From Bacteroidota bacterium (GTDB lineage Bacteria > Bacteroidota > Bacteroidia > Chitinophagales > Saprospiraceae), in assembly GCA_030147525.1 (NCBI GenBank), contig JASBVF010000016.1:304417-368416 (forward strand): a stretch of DNA of 64,000 nt, written 5' to 3'. Shown one piece after another: positions 9,030 to 17,014 of the stretch; the first letter of the stretch is position 1; each line of letters starts with the position of its first letter. A model generated the notes under the pieces. The model was not told the DNA's origin and did not search any database. It worked only from the letters and a program-made list of their open reading frames with translations. Made by a program: the position numbers and the translations under genes.

Positions 9030-10124
9030 ATGTCGGACACTTTGCCTAAAGACACCCGAAAGCCGCTTTCCACTGGAAAAAAGATCACTTTTACGCTCAT
9101 CATCCTGTTGTTTTTTTTGGTCCTCATCGTAGCCGCCGGTGAGGCGATTGTTCGAAGGTGCTGCGCTGAAGATTATAAAAAAGACGTGCCGCTCCCTCCC
9201 TACAACACAGCCCAAAAAGACGATCTGTTGGGCTGGAAAATGACGCCCGGCTACACTTACGAAGGTAAAATTTATGATGAGGCCTGGCAGGAATATGAGG
9301 TCTCCATTCGCTACGATGAGAATGGATTCAAAGCTTTTGGCAATGTGAATGCCTCGAGGCCGAAAGTATTTTTCATCGGTGATTCCTACACGGCAAGCAT
9401 CGAAGTTTCCAATGAAAAATCGTTTTTCAATTTGATAGGCGACAGCCTCGACGTGGAGGTATTCGCTTATGGCCATGCCGGGTTCAGCACGTTGCAGGAG
9501 TATCTTGTATTTGACGAATGGGTGGATAAAATCCGGCCGGATGTGGTTGTTTGGCAGGTGTGTAGCAATGATTTTATCGATAACTATGCTCCGCTGGAGA
9601 TTGCCTGCGGCTACAAGGTAGGGGAGAGGCGGCCTTACCTTTCCATGGATGATGAAATTTTTTACCGCAGGCCGGTTTCACTCTGGCAAAATATCCAGGA
9701 AAGTCTCATTTTTTTCAAGTGGTTTGAAGAAAGTTGGGGCGGATTAGAGGAAGGCGTGACGCAGGACGTGCAAAAAACAGGAGAGTACTATATTTCCACT
9801 GATAAAAGGAAGTATCCGCCTTTTGACAGGTCCATAAAGATTACGGAGAAGATTGTTGCTAAAATCAAGGATCGCCTGCCAGGCGAGACGGAACTAATCG
9901 CTTTTTCTGCTGATATTTTCCAGCCGCAAGGAGAGGAGTTTAAGCAGATTTTTGAGGAGAACGGATTCAAGTTTTACAACGAACCTGCCATCAAAGTAGA
10001 ACAAGCGAAAGTGGAAAAAAAGCAAGTGGTAAAGGCTATTGACGGTTACCATTGGAATGAACAGGGACATGAAATTGTTGCCCGTTCACTGATGCCTGTT
10101 TTGAAACCTTTGATTGGTAGATAG
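9030..10124 (+). CDS. membrane-anchored SGNH/GDSL-hydrolase-like protein
   Basis: 364 residues. One transmembrane helix near residues 18-38 anchors a periplasmic domain. SGNH blocks are readable: FFIGDSYTAS (nucleophile Ser, about residue 115), WQVCSNDFIDN (block III Asn) and DGYHWNEQGHEIVA near the C-terminus (Asp/His pair). The spacing fits an esterase or O-acetyl transferase of the AlgX/DltD style acting on polysaccharide. It is divergent from a GT-C glycosyltransferase. Substrate unknown; the fold call is firm, the reaction is inferred. Confidence 0.75.
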   Translation: MSDTLPKDTRKPLSTGKKITFTLIILLFFLVLIVAAGEAIVRRCCAEDYKKDVPLPPYNTAQKDDLLGWKMTPGYTYEGKIYDEAWQEYEVSIRYDENGFKAFGNVNASRPKVFFIGDSYTASIEVSNEKSFFNLIGDSLDVEVFAYGHAGFSTLQEYLVFDEWVDKIRPDVVVWQVCSNDFIDNYAPLEIACGYKVGERRPYLSMDDEIFYRRPVSLWQNIQESLIFFKWFEESWGGLEEGVTQDVQKTGEYYISTDKRKYPPFDRSIKITEKIVAKIKDRLPGETELIAFSADIFQPQGEEFKQIFEENGFKFYNEPAIKVEQAKVEKKQVVKAIDGYHWNEQGHEIVARSLMPVLKPLIGR

Positions 10125-10209
10125 TGGCCGGGTTTCGTGACGATTTCAGGTTTGGCCAGTCTAAAGCACGAGGACGGAGAACAAAAATCGTTTAATAAAA
10201 TTTGAAGTC

Positions 10210-10923
10210 ATGAAAGTAATTTCCCTCTTTTTCAGCCTTTTCCTGTTGCTTGCCAGTCATTCAGTTTTTGGTCAGGAAGTTGAATTGGAAGCGCCCGTTC
10301 CTCAGATGAAAAGCCGTGTTATTGAAACATCAGAGTCCATGTCAGAGGGCACCAATACCGCACTCATGGTTATCCTTGAAGTTACGGATGAAAGGCTGGT
10401 AGATAAAGTCTGGAAAAATTTCATGAAAGACTACGGAGGAAAAACGAAAAGAGTGCGGGGCAGCAAGGAAAACCTCACCGTCACTGAAATTGTGAGTATC
10501 AATGGGGTGACTCCGATTAATATCTACTCTCGCTCAGAAACAGGCATGGACGGCTACATCGAACAGATCGTATGGTTTGATTTAGGAGAGGAGTATCTTT
10601 CGTATAACCTTCGTTCGAAATACGAGGAAGCGGAAAAAATGCTGTTGAAGTTTGCCCTTGAATGCAAGGTTGAAAATACCCAGATAGAATTGAAAGAAGC
10701 AGAAAAGAAGCTGAAATCACTGGAAGGTGACCTGGACAAGCTGACTCGCCAAAACATGGGGTACCACAAAGACATCGAGGATGCTGAACGGAGGATTGAG
10801 GAAGCGAAGTTGAACATTGTCAGAAATGAAGAGCTTCAGGGTGATACAACCCAAAAAATTGAATTACAAAAAGAACTCGTAGAAGAAATCAACCGCAGGC
10901 TGAGTGGGCTGAGGGGTAATTAA
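10210..10923 (+). CDS. secreted coiled-coil protein, unknown
   Basis: 237 residues with a signal peptide ending in SVFGQ. Residues ~45-130 form a mixed alpha/beta region (ALMVILEVTDERLVDKVWKN, VTPINIYSRSE). Residues ~140-235 are a charged, heptad-like helix (QIELKEAEKKLKSLEGDLDK and onward), a strong coiled coil. Codon use is more AT-rich than in flanking genes. No known family is recognised. It is likely periplasmic or outer-membrane associated; a structural or adaptor role is only a guess. Confidence 0.6.
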   Translation: MKVISLFFSLFLLLASHSVFGQEVELEAPVPQMKSRVIETSESMSEGTNTALMVILEVTDERLVDKVWKNFMKDYGGKTKRVRGSKENLTVTEIVSINGVTPINIYSRSETGMDGYIEQIVWFDLGEEYLSYNLRSKYEEAEKMLLKFALECKVENTQIELKEAEKKLKSLEGDLDKLTRQNMGYHKDIEDAERRIEEAKLNIVRNEELQGDTTQKIELQKELVEEINRRLSGLRGN

Positions 10924-10937
10924 CAATGAACATTTGC

Positions 10938-10945
10938 TACCTTTG
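10938..10945 (+). promoter_or_regulatory. -7 box for acyl condensing enzyme gene
   Basis: TACCTTTG is an exact TAnnTTTG. It would start transcription near 10952, giving a leader of about 165 bases containing a large hairpin. No TTTG is seen at -33. Confidence 0.5.
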
Positions 10946-10969
10946 CGCCGCATTCATCCTTTGCTAAGA

Positions 10970-11083
10970 GGCTATACACTGGACCAAAATTTCAAGTGTT
11001 CAAACATTTTTTGCATCAATTCCGCAAGGTTATGATGGATCAATTTACATTTGAACACCTGAACCATAAGCCAAGTTATAGCC
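10970..11083 (+). promoter_or_regulatory. three-part stem-loop in leader (attenuator or terminator)
   Basis: Nested complementary arms: GGCTATA (10970-10976) with TATAGCC (11077-11083); a 14-base arm 10991-11004 with 11050-11063 (one mismatch); and TTGC (11011-11014) with GCAA (11024-11027). The outer arm is followed by CTTTTTC. It lies between the -7 box and the start codon at 11117, so it may be a regulatory leader; it could also end transcription of the upstream coiled-coil gene. Confidence 0.55.
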
Positions 11084-11116
11084 CTTTTTCGTTTAAATTG
11101 AAACTACTTATCAACT

Positions 11117-12367
11117 ATGGATTTGTTCGAAAAATTTAGAAATCCCGGACCGCTCGGCCGGTTCTCAGAAGTGGCTGACGGGTACTTTATGTTTCCCAAA
11201 CTCGAAGGAGAACTTGGGAACCGGATGAAATTTCAAGGCAAGGAAGTCATCTGCTGGAGCATCAATAATTATCTCGGACTCGCTAATCACCCTGAAGTAC
11301 GGGAAGCAGATGCACAAGCTTCCAAAGACTGGGGAATGGCCTACCCGATGGGCGCCCGTATGATGAGCGGAGCCACAAAATATCACGATCAACTGGAGCA
11401 GGAACTGGCCAGCTTTGTAAAAAAAGAGTCAGTTTTACTGGTCAACTTCGGTTATCAGGGCGTCCTCTCTGCCATCGATGCGCTGTTGGGTCGCCGTGAT
11501 GTTGTCGTTTACGACTCCGAGTCTCATGCCTGCATCGTGGACGGTGTTCGCCTTCACCATGGCAAGCGTTTCGCATTTGAACACAATAACATCGAAAGCC
11601 TCGACCGCAACCTGGCCCGTGCTACCAAAATCGTAGAGGAAACCGGCGGCGGTATTCTCGTTATTTCCGAAGGTGTATTCGGTATGCGTGGTGACCAGGG
11701 TAAGTTGCGTGAAATCGCAGCCCTGAAGGAAAAATACGAATTCCGCCTCATGGTGGACGATGCTCACGGCTTCGGCATGCTCGGCCCAACCGGCGCCGGA
11801 GCCTGCGAAGAGCAAGGTATCATGGACGATGTGGATGTGTACTTTTCCACGTTTGCCAAGTCAATGGCCAGTATCGGCGCTTTCTTCGCCGGCGACAAGT
11901 ACATGATCCAACACTTGCGTTACAATATGCGCTCACAGATTTTTGCTAAATCAGTACCCATGCCGATCGTTATCGGTGCGCTGAAGCGTTTGGAGTTGCT
12001 TCGCAACAAACCTGAACTTCGCAAGAAGCTTTGGGATAATGTGGAGGCGCTGCAAGGCGGACTGAAAGAAGCAGGCTTTGATATTGGTGAAACCAACAGC
12101 TGCGTTACACCTGTGTACATGCACGGCGAAGTCGGCGAGGCAATGGCCCTGGTGCACGACATGCGTGAAAACTATGGCGTTTTCTGTTCCATCGTGGTTT
12201 ACCCGGTCATTCCGAAAGGTATGATTATTCTCCGTCTGATTCCGACAGCATCTCACACGAAGCAGGATATCGATGAAACAATTGCTGCATTCAAAGCGGT
12301 GAAAGAAAAGCTGCAAGGCGGGCTTTACAAAGAAGCAGCCGAGCGCTACATGGAAGGAGCGCTTTGA
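11117..12367 (+). CDS. PLP-dependent alpha-oxoamine synthase, serine palmitoyltransferase-like
   Basis: 416 residues, full length for the KBL/SPT/BioF family. The PLP-lysine is in STFAKSMASIGAFFAGD (about residue 240); HGF of the DDAHGFGMLG segment and the SEGVFGMRGDQG loop are also conserved. These enzymes condense an amino acid with an acyl thioester and release CO2. In Bacteroidota, close relatives are serine palmitoyltransferases for sphingolipids or cysteate acyltransferases for sulfonolipids (capnines); the sequence alone does not separate these from BioF or 2-amino-3-ketobutyrate ligase. No threonine dehydrogenase or biotin genes are adjacent, which favours lipid synthesis. A structured leader precedes it. 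Confidence 0.8.
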   Translation: MDLFEKFRNPGPLGRFSEVADGYFMFPKLEGELGNRMKFQGKEVICWSINNYLGLANHPEVREADAQASKDWGMAYPMGARMMSGATKYHDQLEQELASFVKKESVLLVNFGYQGVLSAIDALLGRRDVVVYDSESHACIVDGVRLHHGKRFAFEHNNIESLDRNLARATKIVEETGGGILVISEGVFGMRGDQGKLREIAALKEKYEFRLMVDDAHGFGMLGPTGAGACEEQGIMDDVDVYFSTFAKSMASIGAFFAGDKYMIQHLRYNMRSQIFAKSVPMPIVIGALKRLELLRNKPELRKKLWDNVEALQGGLKEAGFDIGETNSCVTPVYMHGEVGEAMALVHDMRENYGVFCSIVVYPVIPKGMIILRLIPTASHTKQDIDETIAAFKAVKEKLQGGLYKEAAERYMEGAL

Positions 12368-12389
12368 TGAAATGTGTATAAAAGTTGAA

Positions 12390-12432
12390 GGGTTTAAAGG
12401 TTTAACAGTCAATCCGTTAAACTTTTAAACCC
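12390..12432. terminator. hairpin between convergent genes
   Basis: GGGTTTAAAGGTTTAAC (12390-12406) and GTTAAACTTTTAAACCC (12416-12432) pair with one mismatch. The stem can end both the acyl condensing gene and the DUF5606 gene. Confidence 0.65.
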
Positions 12433-12453
12433 TTTAACTTTTCAACTAAACAC

Positions 12454-12867
12454 TTATTCCTCTTCGTCAGCACCTTCTTCCATCGTCAGGTAGCCACGCT
12501 CATTGAGGAAGTGAAACCAGCGAATAATTTTCTTGATGTCGCTGATGTGTACCCGGTCACGATCGTGGTTGGGCAAAACCTTCACAAAATACTCCCGTAA
12601 TTCGTCTGCTTTTGAATTAGGATCAGCGGGCGGCACCTCGTTGAGTTTGTCCAGCATGGTCTGAAAAACCTGCTTGATCTCAACAGCATCATCGTCATCG
12701 GTAAAGATGGAAATGCTTTCGAGGGGAGAAAACTGATGCTTACGGACGGAAGCGAAGCGAACTTTGCCAGAGTCGAGGTCTTCGACCATCATGCCATTAT
12801 TTCGGTTCGCTGCTATTTTTTGGATGCCGGGCATACCCGATACAACAACTAAATCTTTGATATTCAT
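12454..12867 (-). CDS. DUF5606 domain protein
   Basis: 137 residues. The N-terminus MNIKDLVVVSGMPGIQKIAA followed by NGMMVEDLDSGKVRF is the DUF5606 signature found almost only in Bacteroidota. No signal peptide, so it is cytoplasmic. A second conserved segment (SDIKKIIRWFHFLNERG) closes the domain before an acidic tail (EEGADEEE). Function unknown; its wide presence as a single-copy small protein suggests a housekeeping role. It is transcribed alone, with a -7 box upstream and a shared terminator downstream. Confidence 0.75.
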   Translation of the reverse strand: MNIKDLVVVSGMPGIQKIAANRNNGMMVEDLDSGKVRFASVRKHQFSPLESISIFTDDDDAVEIKQVFQTMLDKLNEVPPADPNSKADELREYFVKVLPNHDRDRVHISDIKKIIRWFHFLNERGYLTMEEGADEEE

Positions 12868-12943
12868 TTTGATATGGATTGGTAAATTGAAGATCGAAGG
12901 AAGAGTTTTCCCTCCGCCCTGTCAATTTTTACTCAAGTGGGCG

Positions 12944-12951
12944 CAAAGGTA
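12944..12951 (-). promoter_or_regulatory. -7 box for DUF5606 gene
   Basis: The minus strand reads TACCTTTG, an exact TAnnTTTG, 76 bases before the start codon. Confidence 0.45.
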
Positions 12952-13139
12952 AAAATCAATTTTCACCCGGCGATACTTTCGTTTTTCAATTTGCTTCGTT
13001 AAAAGTGCTGCTTCATTTTGTCAAAAAGCTCAAATTTGTCCCCGTGCGTTATGAAATGCGGGTATCCGGGTATGATTTTTTATAGAAAAAACGCAGTTTC
13101 GCTGTGCAGACCTTGCATCACCAATTATCAAATTTCACC

Positions 13140-13718
13140 ATGAACAGAATTCTATTCCTTTTACTGCTAGTATTTTTATGCTCGAACAGCTGGGGTCAAA
13201 ACCAGGATTCCTCCTTCATTATTCGAAAGCCAAGGGTCAATCAATACGTGGATACCTCCCGCCCTGCTGATGAGATTCAGCAAAGCTATCCCTACGATAT
13301 CGCTATCCGTAATGCTTCGGGTGAAATGCTTAACACTGCTGCTGTTTTTGAAAAAAATGGCAAACCAACAGTGCTGATGTTCTGGCTGACAACCTGCGTG
13401 CCCTGCCGCCATGAGCTGGCTGCTGTTTCATCAAAATTTGAAGCCTGGAAACAGGAGGCAGACTTCAATCTTTACGCCGTTTCTATTGACTTTCCACACA
13501 ACTACGAACAGTTTGTCAACAGGGTAGTGGATAGCAAATGGCCCTTCCCTGCGTACATTGATGTGAACCGGGAGTTTTGGCTCATCATGCCCGGAAGGCT
13601 GAACGGCCTGCCGCAAACTTTCATCCTCGACAAAGACGGAAACATCGTTCACCACAAACGCAAATATGCGCCCGGCGATGAAGACGAATTGTTTCGGCTG
13701 GTGAAATCATTGCGCTAA
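13140..13718 (+). CDS. secreted thioredoxin-like (TlpA-type) protein
   Basis: 192 residues from the ATG at 13140, which opens a signal peptide ending in NSWGQ. The thioredoxin fold is clear: VLMFWLTTCVPCRHEL with active-site CVPC (about residue 88), and cis-proline segment NGLPQTFILDKDGNIV. Proteins of this type reduce or exchange disulfides in the periplasm. The two-residue spacer V-P differs from the usual G-P or P-P. It starts a three-gene plus-strand run with the GH3-family gene and a small conserved protein; no functional link between them is evident. Confidence 0.8.
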   Translation: MNRILFLLLLVFLCSNSWGQNQDSSFIIRKPRVNQYVDTSRPADEIQQSYPYDIAIRNASGEMLNTAAVFEKNGKPTVLMFWLTTCVPCRHELAAVSSKFEAWKQEADFNLYAVSIDFPHNYEQFVNRVVDSKWPFPAYIDVNREFWLIMPGRLNGLPQTFILDKDGNIVHHKRKYAPGDEDELFRLVKSLR

Positions 13719-13775
13719 CTGCATTTCATCCAGTATCCGGATTCTTCGTACTTTGGTGAAAATTTTTCCTTGTTC

Positions 13776-15305
13776 ATGCGAAAACTGGCCAACAGCCTCT
13801 TCCGTCGGTATTTACAATTTCGAATGCGCCACATCCGGCGCTACATGGCGCACCCGCACGAAGTGCAGCGGGAGTGGTTTGAAAGGTTGTTGCTGACAGC
13901 AAGGGATACAGAGTGGGGGACGAAGTTTGACTTTAAAAGCATCAAATCTCACCGGCAGTTTGCCAAACGAATGCCCGTGCAGGACTACGATTCGCTGAAG
14001 CCCTACATTCAGCGCATGATGCATGGGGAAAAGGATGTGCTCTGGAACGGACGCATCCGGTATTTTTCAAAATCTTCCGGCACAACGAGTGATAAAAGCA
14101 AGTTCATCCCCGTAAGTAGCCAGAATTTGCGCTACTGCCACAAGGGCGGCTCCTGGGATACTACAGCAATTTTTTATGATCAACTGTCTGATGCTGAGCT
14201 TTTTAAGCGCCGGAGCCTGCTGATGGGCGGCAGTCTTACCCGCTTTGAGCCGTTTCCAAAAACGATTGTGGGCGATGTGTCGGCTGTGATGATCAGCCAG
14301 ATGCCGTTTTTTGTCCGGCCGTTTTTCACCCCTGATTTTGAGACAGCGCTGATGCCTGATTTTGAAACTAAAATTGAGCGGATGGCCCGGATTTGCAGCC
14401 AGGAGGATGTGGTGATGCTGGGAGGTGTGCCGACCTGGACGGTGGTGCTTTTTCGCCGTATCCTTGAATTGACTGGAAAGTCGAACATGCTCGAAGTTTG
14501 GCCCAACTTGCAAGGCTACATTCACGGAGGCGTCAGCTTTACGCCTTACCGTGAGCAGTTTCAAAAATTTTTACCTTCTGACAGCGTGAGCTATCAGGAA
14601 ATTTACAACGCAAGCGAAGGCTATTTTGCGATTCAAAATGATTTTTCCTCCAACGATATGCTGTTGTTGCTCGACAATGGCGTGTACTACGAATTTTTAC
14701 CCATGGAGGAGTGGAGCAAGGAATATCCGAAGGCTGTTCCGCTGGAAGCGGTAGAGGTAGGAAAAAATTACGCCATCGTGATCAGTACCAATGCCGGGTT
14801 GTGGAGGTACAAAATCGGGGACACCGTGACATTCACCTCGGTTTCACCCTACAAAATAAAAATTACGGGACGTACCCGTCAGTTCGTCAACGCCTTCGGG
14901 GAGGAAGTGATGGTGGAAAATACGGACCAGGCCTTGGCTAAAACCTGCCGGGCAACCGGGGCTGTGGTGTTGGAGTACACCGTCGCACCAGTATATTTTA
15001 AAGGCTCCGGCAAGGGTGGGCACGAGTGGCTGGTCGAGTTTGAGCGGGAGCCTGCGGACCTGAAACAGTTCAAACAATTACTGGACAAAAACCTGCAAAG
15101 CATCAATTCTGACTACGAGGCAAAGCGCTATCGTGGGTTGGCGTTAGAGCCGCTGCGCCTGCGGATAGTGCCGCCGGGCACATTTCACAAATGGCTGAAA
15201 ATGAAAGGAAAGTACGGAGGCCAGCACAAAGTGCCAAGGCTCTCGAATGAGCGGAGCTACGTTGAGGAGATCCTGGCATTTCTGGAGGAACGGAAAGTGG
15301 GATGA
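13776..15305 (+). CDS. GH3 family acyl-adenylating ligase
   Basis: 509 residues. The GH3 auxin-responsive-promoter family is recognised by the ATP-binding segment YFSKSSGTTSDKSKFIPVS (about residue 95), the YNASEGYFAIQ segment (about 285) and the C-terminal KITGRTRQFVNAFGEEVMVE (about 365). Plant members adenylate carboxylic acids and join them to amino acids; the reaction of bacterial members is not established. The ATG at 13776 was preferred over a TTG two codons upstream. It is 57 bases after the thioredoxin-like gene and 26 bases before a small conserved gene. Confidence 0.85.
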   Translation: MRKLANSLFRRYLQFRMRHIRRYMAHPHEVQREWFERLLLTARDTEWGTKFDFKSIKSHRQFAKRMPVQDYDSLKPYIQRMMHGEKDVLWNGRIRYFSKSSGTTSDKSKFIPVSSQNLRYCHKGGSWDTTAIFYDQLSDAELFKRRSLLMGGSLTRFEPFPKTIVGDVSAVMISQMPFFVRPFFTPDFETALMPDFETKIERMARICSQEDVVMLGGVPTWTVVLFRRILELTGKSNMLEVWPNLQGYIHGGVSFTPYREQFQKFLPSDSVSYQEIYNASEGYFAIQNDFSSNDMLLLLDNGVYYEFLPMEEWSKEYPKAVPLEAVEVGKNYAIVISTNAGLWRYKIGDTVTFTSVSPYKIKITGRTRQFVNAFGEEVMVENTDQALAKTCRATGAVVLEYTVAPVYFKGSGKGGHEWLVEFEREPADLKQFKQLLDKNLQSINSDYEAKRYRGLALEPLRLRIVPPGTFHKWLKMKGKYGGQHKVPRLSNERSYVEEILAFLEERKVG

Positions 15306-15331
15306 TTTGATTTTTGACACATCAATTTTTC

Positions 15332-15661
15332 ATGGATAACACATCAACCGACATCATCGTAAGAGACTTTGAACTTGAAACACAAACAGGCGAGGTTCCT
15401 TCTGAGGAAGAGCTTTTTCAGATGCTTTCCGATCGCATTGCCTGGCTCATCGAGCACAACATGGAATACCTGCTCAGTTTGCTTTACCGGAACGACGTAG
15501 CGGAGTCGAAAATTTATTATGCTCTTTCGCCCCTCGATAAAGATCCGGCTAACATTGCACTGGCAAAACTTGTACTGGAGCGCCAGAAACAACGCATGGA
15601 AACCAAAAAGCAGTATGGAAACCAAGACTCCGAGGAGGTAGATGAGGAGCTTCGGTGGTAA
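15332..15661 (+). CDS. small conserved acidic protein, unknown
   Basis: 109 residues from the ATG at 15332. It is soluble and largely helical, with EEELFQMLSDRIAWLIEHN and ESKIYYALSPLDKD segments and a charged C-terminal tail (NQDSEEVDEELRW). I know of no function. The tight position behind the GH3-family gene suggests co-transcription. A perfect hairpin follows immediately. Confidence 0.6.
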   Translation: MDNTSTDIIVRDFELETQTGEVPSEEELFQMLSDRIAWLIEHNMEYLLSLLYRNDVAESKIYYALSPLDKDPANIALAKLVLERQKQRMETKKQYGNQDSEEVDEELRW

Positions 15662-15666
15662 AAAAA

Positions 15667-15709
15667 TCAGGAAATTAAAGCGCTGAAAACCAGCTATTTA
15701 ATTTCCTGA
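15667..15709. terminator. perfect 13-bp-stem hairpin
   Basis: TCAGGAAATTAAA (15667-15679) pairs exactly with TTTAATTTCCTGA (15697-15709). It sits between convergent genes 15332-15661 and 15744-16937. Confidence 0.7.
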
Positions 15710-15743
15710 TGATGTCTTATCTTCTATTTTTTTTCGATAAAAT

Positions 15744-16937
15744 TCAAGCGGGCATTTGAGCATGGTAGCCTTCCCGGATGCGGTGCGAATAATTTTCCAA
15801 CAATTCGAGTACCCGTTCCCGGCTGTCTGCTTTCACGATGAAGCCAATGTGGTGGTCTTTGTTCAGGCGCCAGGCAATTTCAGGATCATTGAAGGAGGAA
15901 GTATCCGGATGTTTTTGCCGGGAGAGTGAATTGATGATGCCTGCGTATTGTTTTTTTACAGGCGGCAATTGGTATTCCGCACCCTGAGCGACGGCCGTTT
16001 CGAGCCTTGCCCATTCGCCCCAAAGGTTGATGCCGCTTGCAATTTCAACCATTTCCGCCACATGCGCTCCACCTACCCGGGAGGAGGTTTCCAGAAAATA
16101 AAATTTGCCGTCTTCGTTCGATTTGATGAACTCTGTGTGGGAAGCACTGTACACCATGCCGAAGGCTTTCATGACTTCAGAATTGAACTTTGTCAGCTCT
16201 TTAGTATCTTTTGAACCGTACTCGCAGGTGACTGACCGGAAGATGCCGCCCCCGTGCGCTACATCCCAGGGTGTGCTGAGGTACTGACTGACCTGGGTGA
16301 AAACTGCTTTTCCATTTACCGTAAGCGCATCCACGTGGTAGATGTCACCGGGCCGGAACTGCTCGACAAGATAAGTGTGGCGTTTTTCACCCAATTCAAA
16401 AATAACTTTCCAGAGTTCGTCAGCGGAGTTGACTTTCTGGATGCCTTTGGCTGCTGCTTCCAACCTGGGTTTAACCATGTACGGCGGCTTGACCCGTTCT
16501 GTAAATTCACGGATTTCGTCATCATTAAAAAGTGCGGAAAAACCCGGTACCCGGAGCCCTGCACTTTCTGCTTTGATGCGCATGGCCAGTTTGTCCCTGA
16601 AATGGCGGGCGGTAGTTTGCCCCATGCCGGGCAGCCTGAAATGCTCCCGCAGCTCAGCGGCTTCTTCCACGTCAAAATCATCAAGGGCAATGATGCGGTC
16701 TATCTTGTTGTTTCGCATCAGATAGGCCATTCCTGCAACGAAATGCTCCATGTTCCACGTACCGTGGACTATTTCATCCATAAAAAATATTTCGTCGATG
16801 GAATCCATTGGCCAGGCGGCGCCCTGAAGATCTTTCGCAGTAACAAGTAAAACCTTGTTGCCGGCGGCTTTGCAGTAACGGAGGAAGTCGATGCCTTTAT
16901 ACTCGCAGGAAATACAGAGAAAGGTCAAGGGTTTCAT
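15744..16937 (-). CDS. ATP-grasp domain ligase, substrate unknown
   Basis: 397 residues. An N-terminal Rossmann-like pre-ATP domain (FLCISCEYKGIDFLRYC) precedes an ATP-grasp core with PYMVKPRLEAAAKGIQKV (phosphate-binding Lys loop), TYLVEQFRPGDIYHVDAL and the metal-binding FYFLETSSRVGGAHVAEMVE. Such enzymes join a carboxylate to an amine or thiol with ATP, as in biotin carboxylase or D-Ala ligase relatives. Domain order matches carboxylate-amine ligases. It lies upstream of glgC on the same strand with 78 bases between, but no link to glycogen is apparent. Confidence 0.8.
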   Translation of the reverse strand: MKPLTFLCISCEYKGIDFLRYCKAAGNKVLLVTAKDLQGAAWPMDSIDEIFFMDEIVHGTWNMEHFVAGMAYLMRNNKIDRIIALDDFDVEEAAELREHFRLPGMGQTTARHFRDKLAMRIKAESAGLRVPGFSALFNDDEIREFTERVKPPYMVKPRLEAAAKGIQKVNSADELWKVIFELGEKRHTYLVEQFRPGDIYHVDALTVNGKAVFTQVSQYLSTPWDVAHGGGIFRSVTCEYGSKDTKELTKFNSEVMKAFGMVYSASHTEFIKSNEDGKFYFLETSSRVGGAHVAEMVEIASGINLWGEWARLETAVAQGAEYQLPPVKKQYAGIINSLSRQKHPDTSSFNDPEIAWRLNKDHHIGFIVKADSRERVLELLENYSHRIREGYHAQMPA

Positions 16938-17014
16938 GATGTTGATAGTTGGATAGCCGGCGATTGGTGGTCACTGTTCGAAAAACATTGACAGCCAATC
17001 GCCGGCAGATAAAA

